Below are positions 9,177 to 18,799 of a stretch of 64,000 bases of DNA, one piece after another. Position numbers and translations under genes: made by a program. This DNA comes from Parahalioglobus pacificus (GTDB lineage: Bacteria > Pseudomonadota > Gammaproteobacteria > Pseudomonadales > Halieaceae). Below the pieces are notes generated by a model. That model was not told the DNA's origin, made no database searches, and worked only from the letters and a program-made list of their open reading frames with translations. The stretch spans positions 806,001 to 870,000 of the forward strand of contig NZ_BMYM01000002.1 of the NCBI RefSeq assembly GCF_014652275.1, read 5' to 3'. The first letter of the stretch is position 1. Each line of letters begins with the position of its first letter.

Positions 9177-10247
9177 TCAGACCTGTGTGTGAGAGGCCAT
9201 TCGCCGGGCCAGCAGCTGGCAGGCAAAGTTCTCCTGTACCTCGCTGGCCTGGCCCGTGGCCAGCATAATGCGCGATAGCAAAAGTCCGTATCTGAGCCCG
9301 GCGAAGATCTCGTAGTAATCGTAGTGCTCGGCACCAAAGCCGCTAGCGCGGGCCCAGCGCTCCGTGGTGCTGGCATAGTCGGGTAGGCCCGGCAGCCTCG
9401 GTAGGCCAAGCCCCTCGGCAAAGGTGGCATCGAGGAAGTTAAACCAGGCGATGTCCTGTACCGGATTACCCAGCACCGCCATTTCCCAATCCAGCACGGC
9501 TGCCACTTCGCCAAGATCTTCGCTGAAAATCATATTGCCGATGCGGGAGTCTCCCCAGCACAGCACCGTCGGCTCATCGGCAGGCTGGTTTGCGCGCAGC
9601 CAGGCCATGGCCTGCATGCAAATCAGGTGCTGCTCTCCTTCCAGCCCCCAGTCATGGTAGTGCTGCCAGTAGTCCAGTTGCTGCTGTAAAGGTGTCTTGC
9701 CCTGCACCTCAAGGTCGGCAAATCCCAGCGCCCGATAATCCAGGGTGTGAAAGCGGGCCAAAGTGTCCACGGCGGCGTTCCAAAGGCTCTCGCGTTGGGC
9801 CTCGTCGGTGTCCTGCACCATCCAGCCATCCATATTGTAGGGAGGCATATCGCTGGGGATGCGACCCGCGGTGTGCTTCATCACATAAAACTGAACGCCC
9901 AGGACACTGGTGTCCTGTTCCAGGCCCAGTAGAGCCGGCACGGGAATGTCGCTGTGTTGGCCCAATTCCTCCATCACACGATACTGCAGGCTCAGGTCGT
10001 ACTCGGGAAATACCGGGCGCGCGATTTCTGGCTGTAGCCGTCCCACGCAGGCATGACGGTGGGTTGTGGCCCGCTGTTCATAACTGATGTCGAACAGCAG
10101 GGTGACATTGGACATTCCCGACCCCTCGGGAATGCGCAGGTTTTCTATAGTGACTGCATGGCCTAGCCGCTCGGCCAACCACTGGCACAGCGTCTCCCGG
10201 GTGCGATCAAGGTCATCTACCAAGGGTGTGGGACGTTCAGCATCCAC
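9177..10247 (-). CDS. Aminoglycoside phosphotransferase-fold protein (ACAD10/11-like kinase family)
   Basis: A 356-residue APH/choline kinase-fold protein. The phosphotransfer loop reads LCWGDSRIGNMIF near residue 230, with Trp where many relatives have His, and the metal-binding VLDWEMAVLGNP block follows. The N-terminal half resembles kinases fused to acyl-CoA dehydrogenases in ACAD10/11, which phosphorylate 4-hydroxyacyl-CoA; here the kinase stands alone. The GTG at 10247 is chosen because GGGAG lies about 7 nt upstream; the longer frame has no signal. Antibiotic resistance is unlikely; a role in hydroxy-fatty-acid catabolism is inferred from the family only. Confidence 0.85.
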   Translation of the reverse strand: MDAERPTPLVDDLDRTRETLCQWLAERLGHAVTIENLRIPEGSGMSNVTLLFDISYEQRATTHRHACVGRLQPEIARPVFPEYDLSLQYRVMEELGQHSDIPVPALLGLEQDTSVLGVQFYVMKHTAGRIPSDMPPYNMDGWMVQDTDEAQRESLWNAAVDTLARFHTLDYRALGFADLEVQGKTPLQQQLDYWQHYHDWGLEGEQHLICMQAMAWLRANQPADEPTVLCWGDSRIGNMIFSEDLGEVAAVLDWEMAVLGNPVQDIAWFNFLDATFAEGLGLPRLPGLPDYASTTERWARASGFGAEHYDYYEIFAGLRYGLLLSRIMLATGQASEVQENFACQLLARRMASHTQV

Positions 10248-10467
10248 TGGCTTTCTCCCGCCTGACTGTGACGACTGAGTATAGGTCGGTGCGTGAGAGG
10301 GCCTCCAGTGAACAAATGATCGAGGTATCAGGGGGCCGCGTATGGTATGCAGCGCTGCACTATGCACCTTTGTATACTGCGCGCCACGTTTTCCACCGCC
10401 AGCGGCTCAAGGTGCCGCCGGTGTGGTCCACCTGCCACCCATGGGTGGGCCCAGATATGGAGCACTT

Positions 10468-11508
10468 ATGCGCCCAATAACTGTTGTTGCAGCTGCACTT
10501 GGCGCCGCCGCATTGGCCTATTGGTTCTGGCCGGCAGAAGATGGCGGCAGCGAAGCACCTCGCGGACGCTCGCCGGCGGCCGTCACCACTTACGCTGTGG
10601 AGGAGCGGCCCTTTCAAGATGAGCTGTCGGCATTGGGCACTCTGCGTGCCTGGGAGTCGGTAGACATCACCGCCAGCGTGTCCCAGATTGTGACCGAACT
10701 GGCCTTCACCGATGGTCAATCCGTAGAGAAGGGCGCCGTGCTCGCCAGGCTGAAGCAGGATGCCGAGCAGGCCTCCCTGCGCGAATTGCAGGCAACCTTG
10801 GTAGACGCTCGCCGTGAAGTGCAGCGGCTTTCAAATCTGGCACGCCAGAATCAGGTGGCGCAAACCGAACTGGATAGCGCATCCACCCAAGTAGAGATCG
10901 TCAGTCACCAGATAGAGGAAGTTCAAGCGCGCATTGCCGATCGCACGTTGGTTGCTCCCTTTGCAGGAGTTCTCGGCTTGCGCGAGATCTCTGAAGGCGC
11001 CCTGGTAACGCCGGGTCAGCGCATCACCACTCTCGATGACCTTAGCCAAATGCGTCTGGACTTCAATGTTCCGGCGCTGCGGCTCGGATTCCTGGCTGCC
11101 GGCCAGGAGATACAGGCCCGAACGCCGGCCTTTGACACGGTATTTACTGGCCGCTTACTGGCGGTGGACTCCCGGGTTGATCCCGTGGCGCGTGCAGTGA
11201 CAGCGCGCGCGGTGATTGATAATCCGGGCGGCCTATTGCGCCCCGGACTGCTGATGGAAGTGGTGATTCGCGGCCCCGAGCGCAGCGCGCTGATGGTGCC
11301 AGAGGAAAGCCTTCAGTCCCGCGCGTTACAGCACTTTGTCTGGTCTGTTGCTGGCGACGATACCGTGCGAACCGAGATCGAAATCGGTGCCCGGGTGCCC
11401 GGCTGGGTGGAGGTGCTGGATGGGCTCAACGTCGGCGATGAAATTGTGCGTGATGGCGTTGGAAAGTTGGGCGGGCAGCGCGCGAAAGTGCTGGTGGTGG
11501 AGCCCTAA
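10468..11508 (+). CDS. RND efflux periplasmic adaptor (membrane fusion protein), system 1
   Basis: A 346-residue membrane fusion protein. An N-terminal hydrophobic anchor (residues about 4-18, ending near WFWPAEDGG) is followed by a biotinyl/lipoyl-like half around residues 50-90, a helical hairpin near 95-145, the second lipoyl half with TLVAPFAGVLGLREISEGALV, then beta-barrel and membrane-proximal domains. It bridges the inner-membrane RND pump and an outer-membrane channel. The ATG at 10468 has GGAG 6 nt upstream. The pump gene starts 2 bp after the stop. No outer-membrane factor gene is nearby, so a TolC-type channel from elsewhere is presumably used. Confidence 0.93.
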   Translation: MRPITVVAAALGAAALAYWFWPAEDGGSEAPRGRSPAAVTTYAVEERPFQDELSALGTLRAWESVDITASVSQIVTELAFTDGQSVEKGAVLARLKQDAEQASLRELQATLVDARREVQRLSNLARQNQVAQTELDSASTQVEIVSHQIEEVQARIADRTLVAPFAGVLGLREISEGALVTPGQRITTLDDLSQMRLDFNVPALRLGFLAAGQEIQARTPAFDTVFTGRLLAVDSRVDPVARAVTARAVIDNPGGLLRPGLLMEVVIRGPERSALMVPEESLQSRALQHFVWSVAGDDTVRTEIEIGARVPGWVEVLDGLNVGDEIVRDGVGKLGGQRAKVLVVEP

Positions 11509-11510
11509 CC

Positions 11511-14500
11511 ATGATGCTTTCTGATACGGCGGTGCGCCGCCCGGTGATGGCCGTGGTGGGCTGCGCCCTGTTGTTCGCCTTTGGTCTTTTGTCTTTCGAT
11601 CGATTGCCCTTGCGGGAATACCCCGACATCGATCCACCCATTCTTAACATCATCACACTCTACCCCGGTGCATCTGCTGCGGTGGTAGAGAACAAAATCA
11701 CCGAGTTGATTGAGGACCGTCTGTCTGGTCTTGAAGGCATTAAGACCATGACCTCGACCAGCTCCGATGGCCGCTCCAGCATCGAGTTGGAATTCCAGCT
11801 GGGCCGCGACATCGACAATGCGGCCAACGATGTCCGCGACCGAGTCTCACGCATTCTCAATAATCTGCCTGATGAAGCCGAGCCACCGGAGGTGCGCAAA
11901 AGCGCTAGCGACGAGCAGGTGATCTTCTGGGCGCACCTGTCATCACCCTCCATGAATTCGCTGGAGCTGACGGACTATGCCCGGCGCTACCTGGAGGACC
12001 GCTTTTCGGTGCTGGAAGGCGTGGCGCGCGTACGCATTACCGGTGAGCAGGTCTACTCCATGCGCGTTTGGCTGGACCGGGATGCACTGGTTGCGAGGGG
12101 GCTGACTGTTTCAGATGTGGAAGCCGCTATCCGTCAGCAGAACGTGGAACTGCCTGCGGGCACGCTGAACTCAGAGCAGCGGGATTTCGTGGTGCGCATT
12201 GAGCGCGGCTACAGTACCGAAGAGGATTTTCGCGCGTTGGTCATCCGCCGTTCCGCGGATGGATACCTGATTCGGTTGGGTGATGTGGCACGGGTTGAGC
12301 TGGCCAGCCGGGAACACCGAAGCCTGTTCCGTGGTAACGGCGCCTCCATGGTGGGTATGGGCGTTGTCAAACAAAGCACGGCCAATGCGCTCACCGTTGC
12401 ATTGCAGGTGCGTGAAGAGATCAAGCGCATCAACCGCCAGCTGCCCGAAGGCATGGAGGTCATTCCCAGCTTCGACAACTCTGTGTTCGTGGAGTCTGCG
12501 ATTGATGAAGTCTACAAGACGCTGCTGATTGCCGCTGTGCTGGTTGTGCTGGTGATTTTCCTATTCCTTGGCGATCCGCGTAGCCTGCTGGTGCCGGCCT
12601 TGACTGTGCCGATATCGCTGGTGGCAGCGTTCTCGGCACTCTGGCTGTTTGGCTACAGCATCAATCTGCTCACCTTGTTGGCGCTGGTGCTGGCGATTGG
12701 CCTGGTGGTGGATGACAGCATCGTGGTGCTGGAGAACATTCATCGGCGCTTGGTGGATAAGAATGAGTCGCCGCTGGTGGCAGCCTATCGCGGTTCCCGT
12801 CAGGTAGCCTTTGCTGTGATTGCTACCACACTGGTGCTGGTGGCGGTGTTTGTACCTATTACTTTCCTCGAGGGTAATGTCGGCCGTCTATTCGGTGAGT
12901 TTGCCGTGACGATGGCGATTGCAGTTGTCTTTTCCAGCTTCATTGCCCTGACCCTTGGTCCGGTGATCTGCAGCAAGTTGCTCAGCCGCGAGGCGGTGTC
13001 CAATCGCATGGCGACCATGGTCGAGGGGATCAGTCTGCGACTGGAGAACAGCTATCAGCAGCTTCTGCGACCGCTGGTGAGTCGCCCATGGCTGGTAGTG
13101 CCCGTGTTATTGGCCAGCCTGTTGGGTGCCGGACTGGTGTACAGGGCGGTACCTCAGGAGTACTCACCCCTGCAGGATCGCGGGCTGCTGTTCATGATTG
13201 TGACTGCGCCGGAGGGTTCTTCTTATGACTACACCGTGCGCCAGATCGAGGAAGTCGAAAAGCGGCTGCTACCCCTGGTAGAGAGCGGCGACGTCAAGCG
13301 CTTGCTGATTCGCGCACCGCTAAGCAGTGGTGGTGAGGCCTTTAACCGTGGCTTCGCCATGATGGTATTGGCGGATTGGGATCAACGTAAACGCAGCACC
13401 TGGGACATTCAGGCCGATGCCCGCTCTCGGGTAGCGGATATTGCCGGTGCCCGTGTTTTCATCCGCGCACCTCAGGGTCTGGGCGGTTCCAGCGACGATC
13501 CTGTGCAGTTTGTTGTGGGTGGCGACAGTTACGAAGAGCTGGCCGAGTGGCAGGATCTGCTGCGAGAGAAGATCGCCGAAAACCCAGGATTGGTGGGTGT
13601 AGATACGGACCTGCGTCCTACCAAGCCGCAATTGCGCGTCACCATTGATAGGAACCGAGCCGGTGATCTGGGCGTCAGTCTCCTGGATATCAGCCGTACG
13701 CTGGAGACCCTGCTGGGCGCTCGCAGCATTACGACTTTCATCATGGGTGGGCGCGAATACGATGTGATCGTAGAGGGCGAGCGTGATCGCCAGCGTACCC
13801 TCACTGATCTCGACAATATCTATGTGCGCTCGGGTAGCACCGGCGAACTGATTCCGCTGGCCAACCTGGTCACTCTGCGTGAGCAGGCCGATGCGGGTAG
13901 CCTCAACCGCTACAACCGTGTGCGCGCGCTGACTGTGTCGGCAGACCTTGCCGATGGCTATGCGCTTGGGGACGCCTTGGCATACCTGGAAGACCTGGTG
14001 CGCAGTGAGCTGCCGGATCATGCCTCCTTCGACTATAAAGGCGAGTCGCTGGAGTACGTGGAAGCCGGTGGCAGTGTGCTGTTCGTGTTCGCGCTGGCAC
14101 TGCTGGTGGTGTATCTGGTGATGGCGGCCCAGTTCGAATCCTTTGTACACCCGGCGATCATCCTTTTCACCGTACCGCTGGCCCTCATTGGCGGTCTGGG
14201 CGGTTTGCTGCTGTTTGACCAGACCCTGAACATCTACAGTCAGGTCGGCATGATCATGCTGGTGGGTCTGGCTACCAAAAATGGCATCCTGATAGTTGAG
14301 TTTATTAATCAGGTTCGCGATTCCGGTCGTGACTTTGAGGACTCGATACTGGAAGGCGCGTCCAAGCGACTTCGCCCGATTGTGATGACGGCGTTTACAA
14401 CGGTGATTGGTGCCATTCCCCTGGTGATCTCCAGTGGCCCCGGGCACGAAGTGCGCACCGTGATCGGCATTGTGGTGATGTGCGGCGTTGCCCTTGCAAC

Positions 14501-14606
14501 GGTGATTACGCTTTTCGCGGTACCCGCCGCCTATGCGCTGTTTGCGCGCAACACGCAGCCACCCGGCACGGTGAGCCGTCAGCTGGACGCTGAACTGGCG
14601 CAATAA
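11511..14606 (+). CDS. RND efflux permease (AcrB/MexF-type HAE family), system 1
   Basis: A 1031-residue inner-membrane, proton-driven exporter with the duplicated RND layout: one N-terminal helix, a large periplasmic loop, helices 2-6, then a repeat. The helix-4 proton relay pair is visible in GLVVDDSIVVLENIHR. The helix-10/11 region contains GLATKNGILIVEFINQVRDSG. Length fits multidrug HAE-1 pumps rather than heavy-metal pumps. Two consecutive ATGs occur at the start, and the gene follows its adaptor by 2 bp. Substrates cannot be read from sequence. Confidence 0.94.
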   Translation: MMLSDTAVRRPVMAVVGCALLFAFGLLSFDRLPLREYPDIDPPILNIITLYPGASAAVVENKITELIEDRLSGLEGIKTMTSTSSDGRSSIELEFQLGRDIDNAANDVRDRVSRILNNLPDEAEPPEVRKSASDEQVIFWAHLSSPSMNSLELTDYARRYLEDRFSVLEGVARVRITGEQVYSMRVWLDRDALVARGLTVSDVEAAIRQQNVELPAGTLNSEQRDFVVRIERGYSTEEDFRALVIRRSADGYLIRLGDVARVELASREHRSLFRGNGASMVGMGVVKQSTANALTVALQVREEIKRINRQLPEGMEVIPSFDNSVFVESAIDEVYKTLLIAAVLVVLVIFLFLGDPRSLLVPALTVPISLVAAFSALWLFGYSINLLTLLALVLAIGLVVDDSIVVLENIHRRLVDKNESPLVAAYRGSRQVAFAVIATTLVLVAVFVPITFLEGNVGRLFGEFAVTMAIAVVFSSFIALTLGPVICSKLLSREAVSNRMATMVEGISLRLENSYQQLLRPLVSRPWLVVPVLLASLLGAGLVYRAVPQEYSPLQDRGLLFMIVTAPEGSSYDYTVRQIEEVEKRLLPLVESGDVKRLLIRAPLSSGGEAFNRGFAMMVLADWDQRKRSTWDIQADARSRVADIAGARVFIRAPQGLGGSSDDPVQFVVGGDSYEELAEWQDLLREKIAENPGLVGVDTDLRPTKPQLRVTIDRNRAGDLGVSLLDISRTLETLLGARSITTFIMGGREYDVIVEGERDRQRTLTDLDNIYVRSGSTGELIPLANLVTLREQADAGSLNRYNRVRALTVSADLADGYALGDALAYLEDLVRSELPDHASFDYKGESLEYVEAGGSVLFVFALALLVVYLVMAAQFESFVHPAIILFTVPLALIGGLGGLLLFDQTLNIYSQVGMIMLVGLATKNGILIVEFINQVRDSGRDFEDSILEGASKRLRPIVMTAFTTVIGAIPLVISSGPGHEVRTVIGIVVMCGVALATVITLFAVPAAYALFARNTQPPGTVSRQLDAELAQ

Positions 14607-14627
14607 TCAGAAAAGTCCATTTCTTAT

Positions 14628-14646
14628 CTTGCCAGCCCCCGGCAAG
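14628..14646 (+). terminator. Possible terminator hairpin after RND system 1
   Basis: CTTGCC and GGCAAG form a 6-bp stem around a 7-nt C-rich loop, 22 bp after the pump stop. The downstream sequence is only moderately T-rich (TTGATACTCTTT), so intrinsic termination is plausible but not strong. Confidence 0.4.
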
Positions 14647-14761
14647 TTGATACTCTTTCCTCACTCATCATTCAGATGGGTGGGGAACCATGTATTTAGG
14701 ACAGCAACACGACTCAAAGGAATTGGGCCCACGGGCCCCTGTTGTGTAGGGGGACACTCAC

Positions 14762-15895
14762 GTGCGAATCACTCAATGGCTGAAGCTGCTCGCCAGCGAA
14801 AACGGCTCCGATCTCTATCTCAGCACCGGCGCACCGCCCTGCGCCAAGTTTCAGGGCAAGCTTAAACCCATTGGGGGAGACATCCTCAAGCCGGGTGAGA
14901 TCAAGGACATTGCCTGGGAAGTGATGGATGCCATGCAGCAGGCGGAATTTGAGCAGGAGTTAGAGATGAACCTGGCGCTGTCGTTGCCCGGATACGGGCG
15001 CTTCCGCGTGAACATTTTTATGCAGCGCAACGAAGTGGGTATCGTCGCCCGTAATATCGTTGCCGAGATTCCCCACTGGAAAGACCTTCGCCTGCCGGAA
15101 ACCCTCACCGAAGTGGTGATGCGCAAACGTGGTCTGGTGCTGTTTGTGGGTGCTACCGGTTCGGGCAAGTCCACCTCACTGGCGGCGTTGATTGATTACC
15201 GCAACGCCAACTCCAGTGGCCACATTGTGACTATCGAAGACCCCGTTGAGTACGTCCATAATCACAAGAAATCCATCGTCAACCAGCGCGAGGTCGGGGT
15301 TGATACACGCAACTGGCACAACGCATTGAAGAACACCCTGCGCCAGGCGCCTGACGTGATCCTGATCGGTGAGATTCGAGATCGCGAGACCATGGAACAC
15401 GCCATTGCTTTTGCCGAGACCGGCCACCTTTGCATTTCCACCCTGCACGCCAATAACGCCAACCAGGCCCTGGACCGCATCATCAACTTCTTCCCGGAAG
15501 ACAGGCGTCAGCAGCTGCTGATGGACCTGTCGCTGAACATTCAGGCCTTTGTGTCCCAGCGCCTTATACCCACCACCGACGGTAAGCGCTGTGCCGCCAT
15601 TGAAGTCCTGCTGGGCACACCCATGGTGGCTGATCTTATCCTCAAGGGTGAGATCGAAGGCATCAAGGAGGTGATGGAGAAATCCGAGAACATCGGCATG
15701 AAGACCTTCGACAGCGCGCTGTTCGAACTGTACGTGGAAGGGCTGATTTCAGAGGAAGAGGCACTCAAGAACGCCGATTCGCCCAACAATGTGCGTCTCA
15801 AGATCAAGTTTGCCAAAGAGGAGGCGGATGATGCCTCCGGTCTCAGCTTGCAGACACTGGACGGCGAGGACGAGGAAGTAACCGTCTTCCGATAG
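14762..15895 (+). CDS. pilU: Type IV pilus retraction ATPase PilU
   Basis: Hexameric cytoplasmic ATPase that assists PilT in pilus retraction and twitching. The 377-residue product has Walker A GATGSGKS at 130-137 and the Asp/Walker B region ending LIGEIRDRETMEHA. The ETGHLCISTLHANNANQALD block is typical of PilU rather than PilT, as are the long C-terminus and the NADSPNNVRLKIK segment. It starts with GTG behind a G-rich Shine-Dalgarno sequence. It is a single gene here; pilT, often adjacent in pseudomonads, is not in this window. Confidence 0.93.
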   Translation: MRITQWLKLLASENGSDLYLSTGAPPCAKFQGKLKPIGGDILKPGEIKDIAWEVMDAMQQAEFEQELEMNLALSLPGYGRFRVNIFMQRNEVGIVARNIVAEIPHWKDLRLPETLTEVVMRKRGLVLFVGATGSGKSTSLAALIDYRNANSSGHIVTIEDPVEYVHNHKKSIVNQREVGVDTRNWHNALKNTLRQAPDVILIGEIRDRETMEHAIAFAETGHLCISTLHANNANQALDRIINFFPEDRRQQLLMDLSLNIQAFVSQRLIPTTDGKRCAAIEVLLGTPMVADLILKGEIEGIKEVMEKSENIGMKTFDSALFELYVEGLISEEEALKNADSPNNVRLKIKFAKEEADDASGLSLQTLDGEDEEVTVFR

Positions 15896-16127
15896 GCGCT
15901 TCCTTTAACCGCCGGTGTAACTCAGACGATGATAAACTCGCCTGCGCGCTGGTTCTTATAAGGCTCGGCGGTGGTATTGCCAGGCAGCAGCATCAGATCG
16001 TGTGCCGACCGCGTGGAGGGAGACCGTAGGGCTCGCGACCAAGTGAGGGGAGCTCGGAGGGCCACCGATCAGGCGCCGGCAAAAACAGCGGCGGGCTTAA
16101 GCGCCCTGCACCGACACCACTTGGTGA

Positions 16128-16331
16128 TTAATCCAGCACCTTCCAAGCCACCATACCGATGAACACAGCCCACAGCGCCCACATCAGGTACAAGCGCCAC
16201 GCGGCTGGAGGCTGCTCCTCTTCAGCAGCGCTGGACCCTCGTGTAAGGGCAAACGAGCCGCAGGCGGGGCAGTCGCCGCTGGGGCTCGCTGTTTTACCGC
16301 GATAGCTGCAATCCTGGCAGTAATAGGTCAT
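16128..16331 (-). CDS. Small zinc-ribbon membrane protein
   Basis: A 67-residue protein I do not recognise as a named family. Cys5/Cys8 and Cys21/Cys24 form two CxxC knuckles of a rubredoxin-like zinc ribbon. A hydrophobic helix at about 45-65 follows, suggesting an N-terminal cytoplasmic ribbon anchored in the inner membrane. It begins 4 bp after the VWA gene stop on the same strand, so it is probably the last gene of the MoxR-VWA transcription unit. Its small size and good codon context argue that it is real. Confidence 0.72.
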   Translation of the reverse strand: MTYYCQDCSYRGKTASPSGDCPACGSFALTRGSSAAEEEQPPAAWRLYLMWALWAVFIGMVAWKVLD

Positions 16332-16335
16332 AGGC

Positions 16336-17793
16336 CTAGCGGGTGCTTTTCAGCAGTTGCTCGATGATGCGTTCCAATTGCTTGAGGTTATTGCACTCCG
16401 CCGCGAAATGACAGGCACTTTGGTAGCGCGGCATTTCCGAGTCGCCCGTGCCCCAGGCCTTGCGCGATTCCGGATTTAGCCAGATGACCTGTTTGGCCCG
16501 CTGGTAAATGCTCTGCAGGATGTCCAGCCGCGGTTCGCCGCGATTGTTGCGCGCATCTCCCAGAATGATGACCGTGGTTTGCGTGTTGATATCGTCCATC
16601 GTCAGACGCGCAAAGTCTTCCAGGCTGCCGCCGTAATCTGTGGCGCCTCCGTACTGCCAATTTACCAGCTCGACCGCCCGCTCCACCGGATGCTCGTCGA
16701 ACAGGCCGCTGACCTCTCCCAGGTGATTGGAGAAGGCAAAGCTGCGCACTCGCGGCAATACGTCCTGCACCGCATAGAGAAACATCAGCAGGAACTTCGC
16801 GTAGGCGGCCACCGACCCGCTGACATCACACACGGCCAGCACCTGCGGCTTGTCGCGACTTACCTGACGGAAGTAGGTGTTGAACAGCACGCCGTCTGTG
16901 GCAACACCCTTGCGGATGGTTCGCGCCATGTTCAGTTGGCCGCGCCGTGTTGTCTTGCGCTTGCGCCCGTAACGGGCCGCCAGTTTGCGCGCCATTTTTT
17001 GCACCAGCGCCTGCACTTTTTGCTGGTAGTGGTGTTCGATGTTGTTCAGCCGCGTTTTGCTGAGTATGTCATCCATAAACTGCTGGTTGCGGCCTTCGGC
17101 GTGCAGGAGATATTCCCGATCTACCAGGTCGCGCACCTGCTCACGCAGCATGTCCCGGTAGCGGCGCAGTTCATCCAGTGCCGGGCTGTTGGCCCGTTCC
17201 AGCTCAATGACTGCCTGGCGGATATGGGCTTCGCCCAGTTCATCCAGAATCTTGCGGCTGAACTGGCCCTTCTGGGTGAACATCTCAATCTGGTTGAGGC
17301 CTACTTTCGCCGCGGCCTGGCTCATTGCCATGCTGAGCGCATTGCGGTCGTTGTTCATCAGGCTTTGCATCAGCGAGCTGTCCAGCAATTGCTGAAGCTC
17401 CGGGGAGTCTCCCGCCGCGTCCGCCAGCGGGTTGTCGCCAGCGCTGCCGTCCTGCTCGTAGGATTCGCCATCACCGGCGGCCTCGCCGCTTTCTCCGTCC
17501 GCGGTTTGGCTGTCGGCGTTTGTTTCGCCGGCTTCAGGCTGAGCATCTTCCGCCTGCGAAGAATCAGACAGGTCTGCCAGTTTGTGGCTGAAGTAGCGAT
17601 CAAAGCACTGCATGAACACCGCTTCTTCGTGCGGGGTTTTCGCCAGTGTCATCGCCAGTCCGTCGCGCAGCTGATTGCGATCGCTGTAGCCCAGGGCATC
17701 GGCGACATCCATTGCGTCCAGCGTCTCGGCCGGCGAGATGCGCACATCGTGACTGCGCAATACCTGAATAAAATTGACGAGGCTGGTTTGCAC
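16336..17793 (-). CDS. VWA (CoxE-like) domain protein
   Basis: A 485-residue protein. The N-terminal 90 residues are globular. Residues about 90-135 are acidic and Asp/Glu/Gly/Ser-rich, probably disordered. A helical middle follows, and the C-terminal von Willebrand A domain contains the MIDAS metal site DVSGS near residue 320 and the later LGDARNNRGEP loop. This is the CoxE/VWA_CoxE type. Such proteins act with MoxR-type AAA ATPases in cofactor insertion or complex assembly. The GTG start follows the MoxR stop by 5 bp. The target of the pair is unknown here. Confidence 0.88.
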   Translation of the reverse strand: MQTSLVNFIQVLRSHDVRISPAETLDAMDVADALGYSDRNQLRDGLAMTLAKTPHEEAVFMQCFDRYFSHKLADLSDSSQAEDAQPEAGETNADSQTADGESGEAAGDGESYEQDGSAGDNPLADAAGDSPELQQLLDSSLMQSLMNNDRNALSMAMSQAAAKVGLNQIEMFTQKGQFSRKILDELGEAHIRQAVIELERANSPALDELRRYRDMLREQVRDLVDREYLLHAEGRNQQFMDDILSKTRLNNIEHHYQQKVQALVQKMARKLAARYGRKRKTTRRGQLNMARTIRKGVATDGVLFNTYFRQVSRDKPQVLAVCDVSGSVAAYAKFLLMFLYAVQDVLPRVRSFAFSNHLGEVSGLFDEHPVERAVELVNWQYGGATDYGGSLEDFARLTMDDINTQTTVIILGDARNNRGEPRLDILQSIYQRAKQVIWLNPESRKAWGTGDSEMPRYQSACHFAAECNNLKQLERIIEQLLKSTR

Positions 17794-17798
17794 GGTGC

Positions 17799-18743
17799 TT
17801 AGTTGTCGCCGGTGTTGCTGCGCAACATGGTGCGCACTTCCGACTCGGCGCTCTCGATATCGTCTTCGAATTTCAGCAGCACGTTGAGGGTAGAGCGCAC
17901 CAGCTCCTCATCCAGTTCCTCGGTATGCAGCAACAACAGGCTGCGGGCCCAGTCGATGGTTTCGGAAATTGCCGGTGTCTTTTTCAGGTCTAGCTCACGC
18001 AGTGAGTGGACAAACTGCACCAGTTGGTGACGCAGGCTTTCGTCCACGTCCGGGACACGACTGCGCACGATGCGCTCTTCCAGTTCCACGGAGGGGAAGG
18101 GAATGTACAGATGCAGGCAGCGCCGTTTCAGTGCATCAGAGATATCCCGCGTATTGTTACTGGTAAGGAACACCATGGGCGAGGTGCGGGCTTGCACGGT
18201 GCCAATCTCCGGAATCGATACCTGATAGTCAGAGAGTATCTCCAGCAGCAGGGATTCGAACTCATAGTCAGATTTGTCGACCTCATCGATCAGAAGAATG
18301 GCCCCTTTGTCCTGTTGCATGGCTTTCAGCAGCGGCCGCGGTTCCAGGAAGTCTTCCGAGTAAAAGATGTCGCCGAATTTATGTAGACGTTCTACTGACT
18401 CGGCCAGTCCTTGAGCACCTTGTAAGAGGTCGCCCAGTTTTTCCTTTAGTACCTGTGTGTAAAGCAGCTGCTTGCCGTACTTCCACTCATATAGCGCCTT
18501 TGCCTCATCCAGTCCCTCGTAGCACTGCAGTCGAATAAGTGGCAGGGACAACAGTTCCGAGGTGGTTTTCGCCAGCTCGGTTTTACCGACGCCGGGAGGG
18601 CCCTCTACCAGAATGGGCTTGCGCAGCTGGAAGGCGAGAAAGACGGCCGTCGCTATCTTGCGGCTGCAGATGTAGCCGTAGGACTCAAAGCCCTCAATGA
18701 TACGCTCGACCGACTCGAGCTGCGGGAAATCCTCAGTGTTCAA
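17799..18743 (-). CDS. MoxR-family AAA+ ATPase
   Basis: A 314-residue AAA+ ATPase with Walker A GPPGVGKT near residue 49, Walker B ILLIDEVDKSD and the sensor region FLTSNNTRDISDALKRRC. The layout is that of MoxR/CoxD chaperones, which partner VWA proteins. The start is a TTG at 18743 preceded by GAGGA with an 8-nt spacer; no ATG or GTG alternative gives a full N-terminus. The VWA gene follows 5 bp after its stop. moaA lies 56 bp upstream on the same strand and may be in the same unit. Confidence 0.9.
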   Translation of the reverse strand: MNTEDFPQLESVERIIEGFESYGYICSRKIATAVFLAFQLRKPILVEGPPGVGKTELAKTTSELLSLPLIRLQCYEGLDEAKALYEWKYGKQLLYTQVLKEKLGDLLQGAQGLAESVERLHKFGDIFYSEDFLEPRPLLKAMQQDKGAILLIDEVDKSDYEFESLLLEILSDYQVSIPEIGTVQARTSPMVFLTSNNTRDISDALKRRCLHLYIPFPSVELEERIVRSRVPDVDESLRHQLVQFVHSLRELDLKKTPAISETIDWARSLLLLHTEELDEELVRSTLNVLLKFEDDIESAESEVRTMLRSNTGDN

Positions 18744-18799
18744 CTAATATTCCTCTTACTGACTGTGTGCTCGGTGCACACTGGGAAAGGGGGGGGCGG

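Noticed and set aside
13320-14603. 427-codon open frame antisense to the RND permease gene
   Set aside because: Composition is His/Gln/Arg-rich with no domain; it mirrors the third-position GC bias of the real gene on the other strand.
15896-16127. GC-rich gap after pilU as a candidate for SRP RNA, 6S RNA or RNase P RNA
   Set aside because: None of the conserved signatures of these RNAs could be found on either strand; no strong hairpin-plus-T terminator.
16579-17802. 407-codon open frame antisense to the VWA gene
   Set aside because: Shadow of a well-supported CoxE-like gene; low-complexity product.
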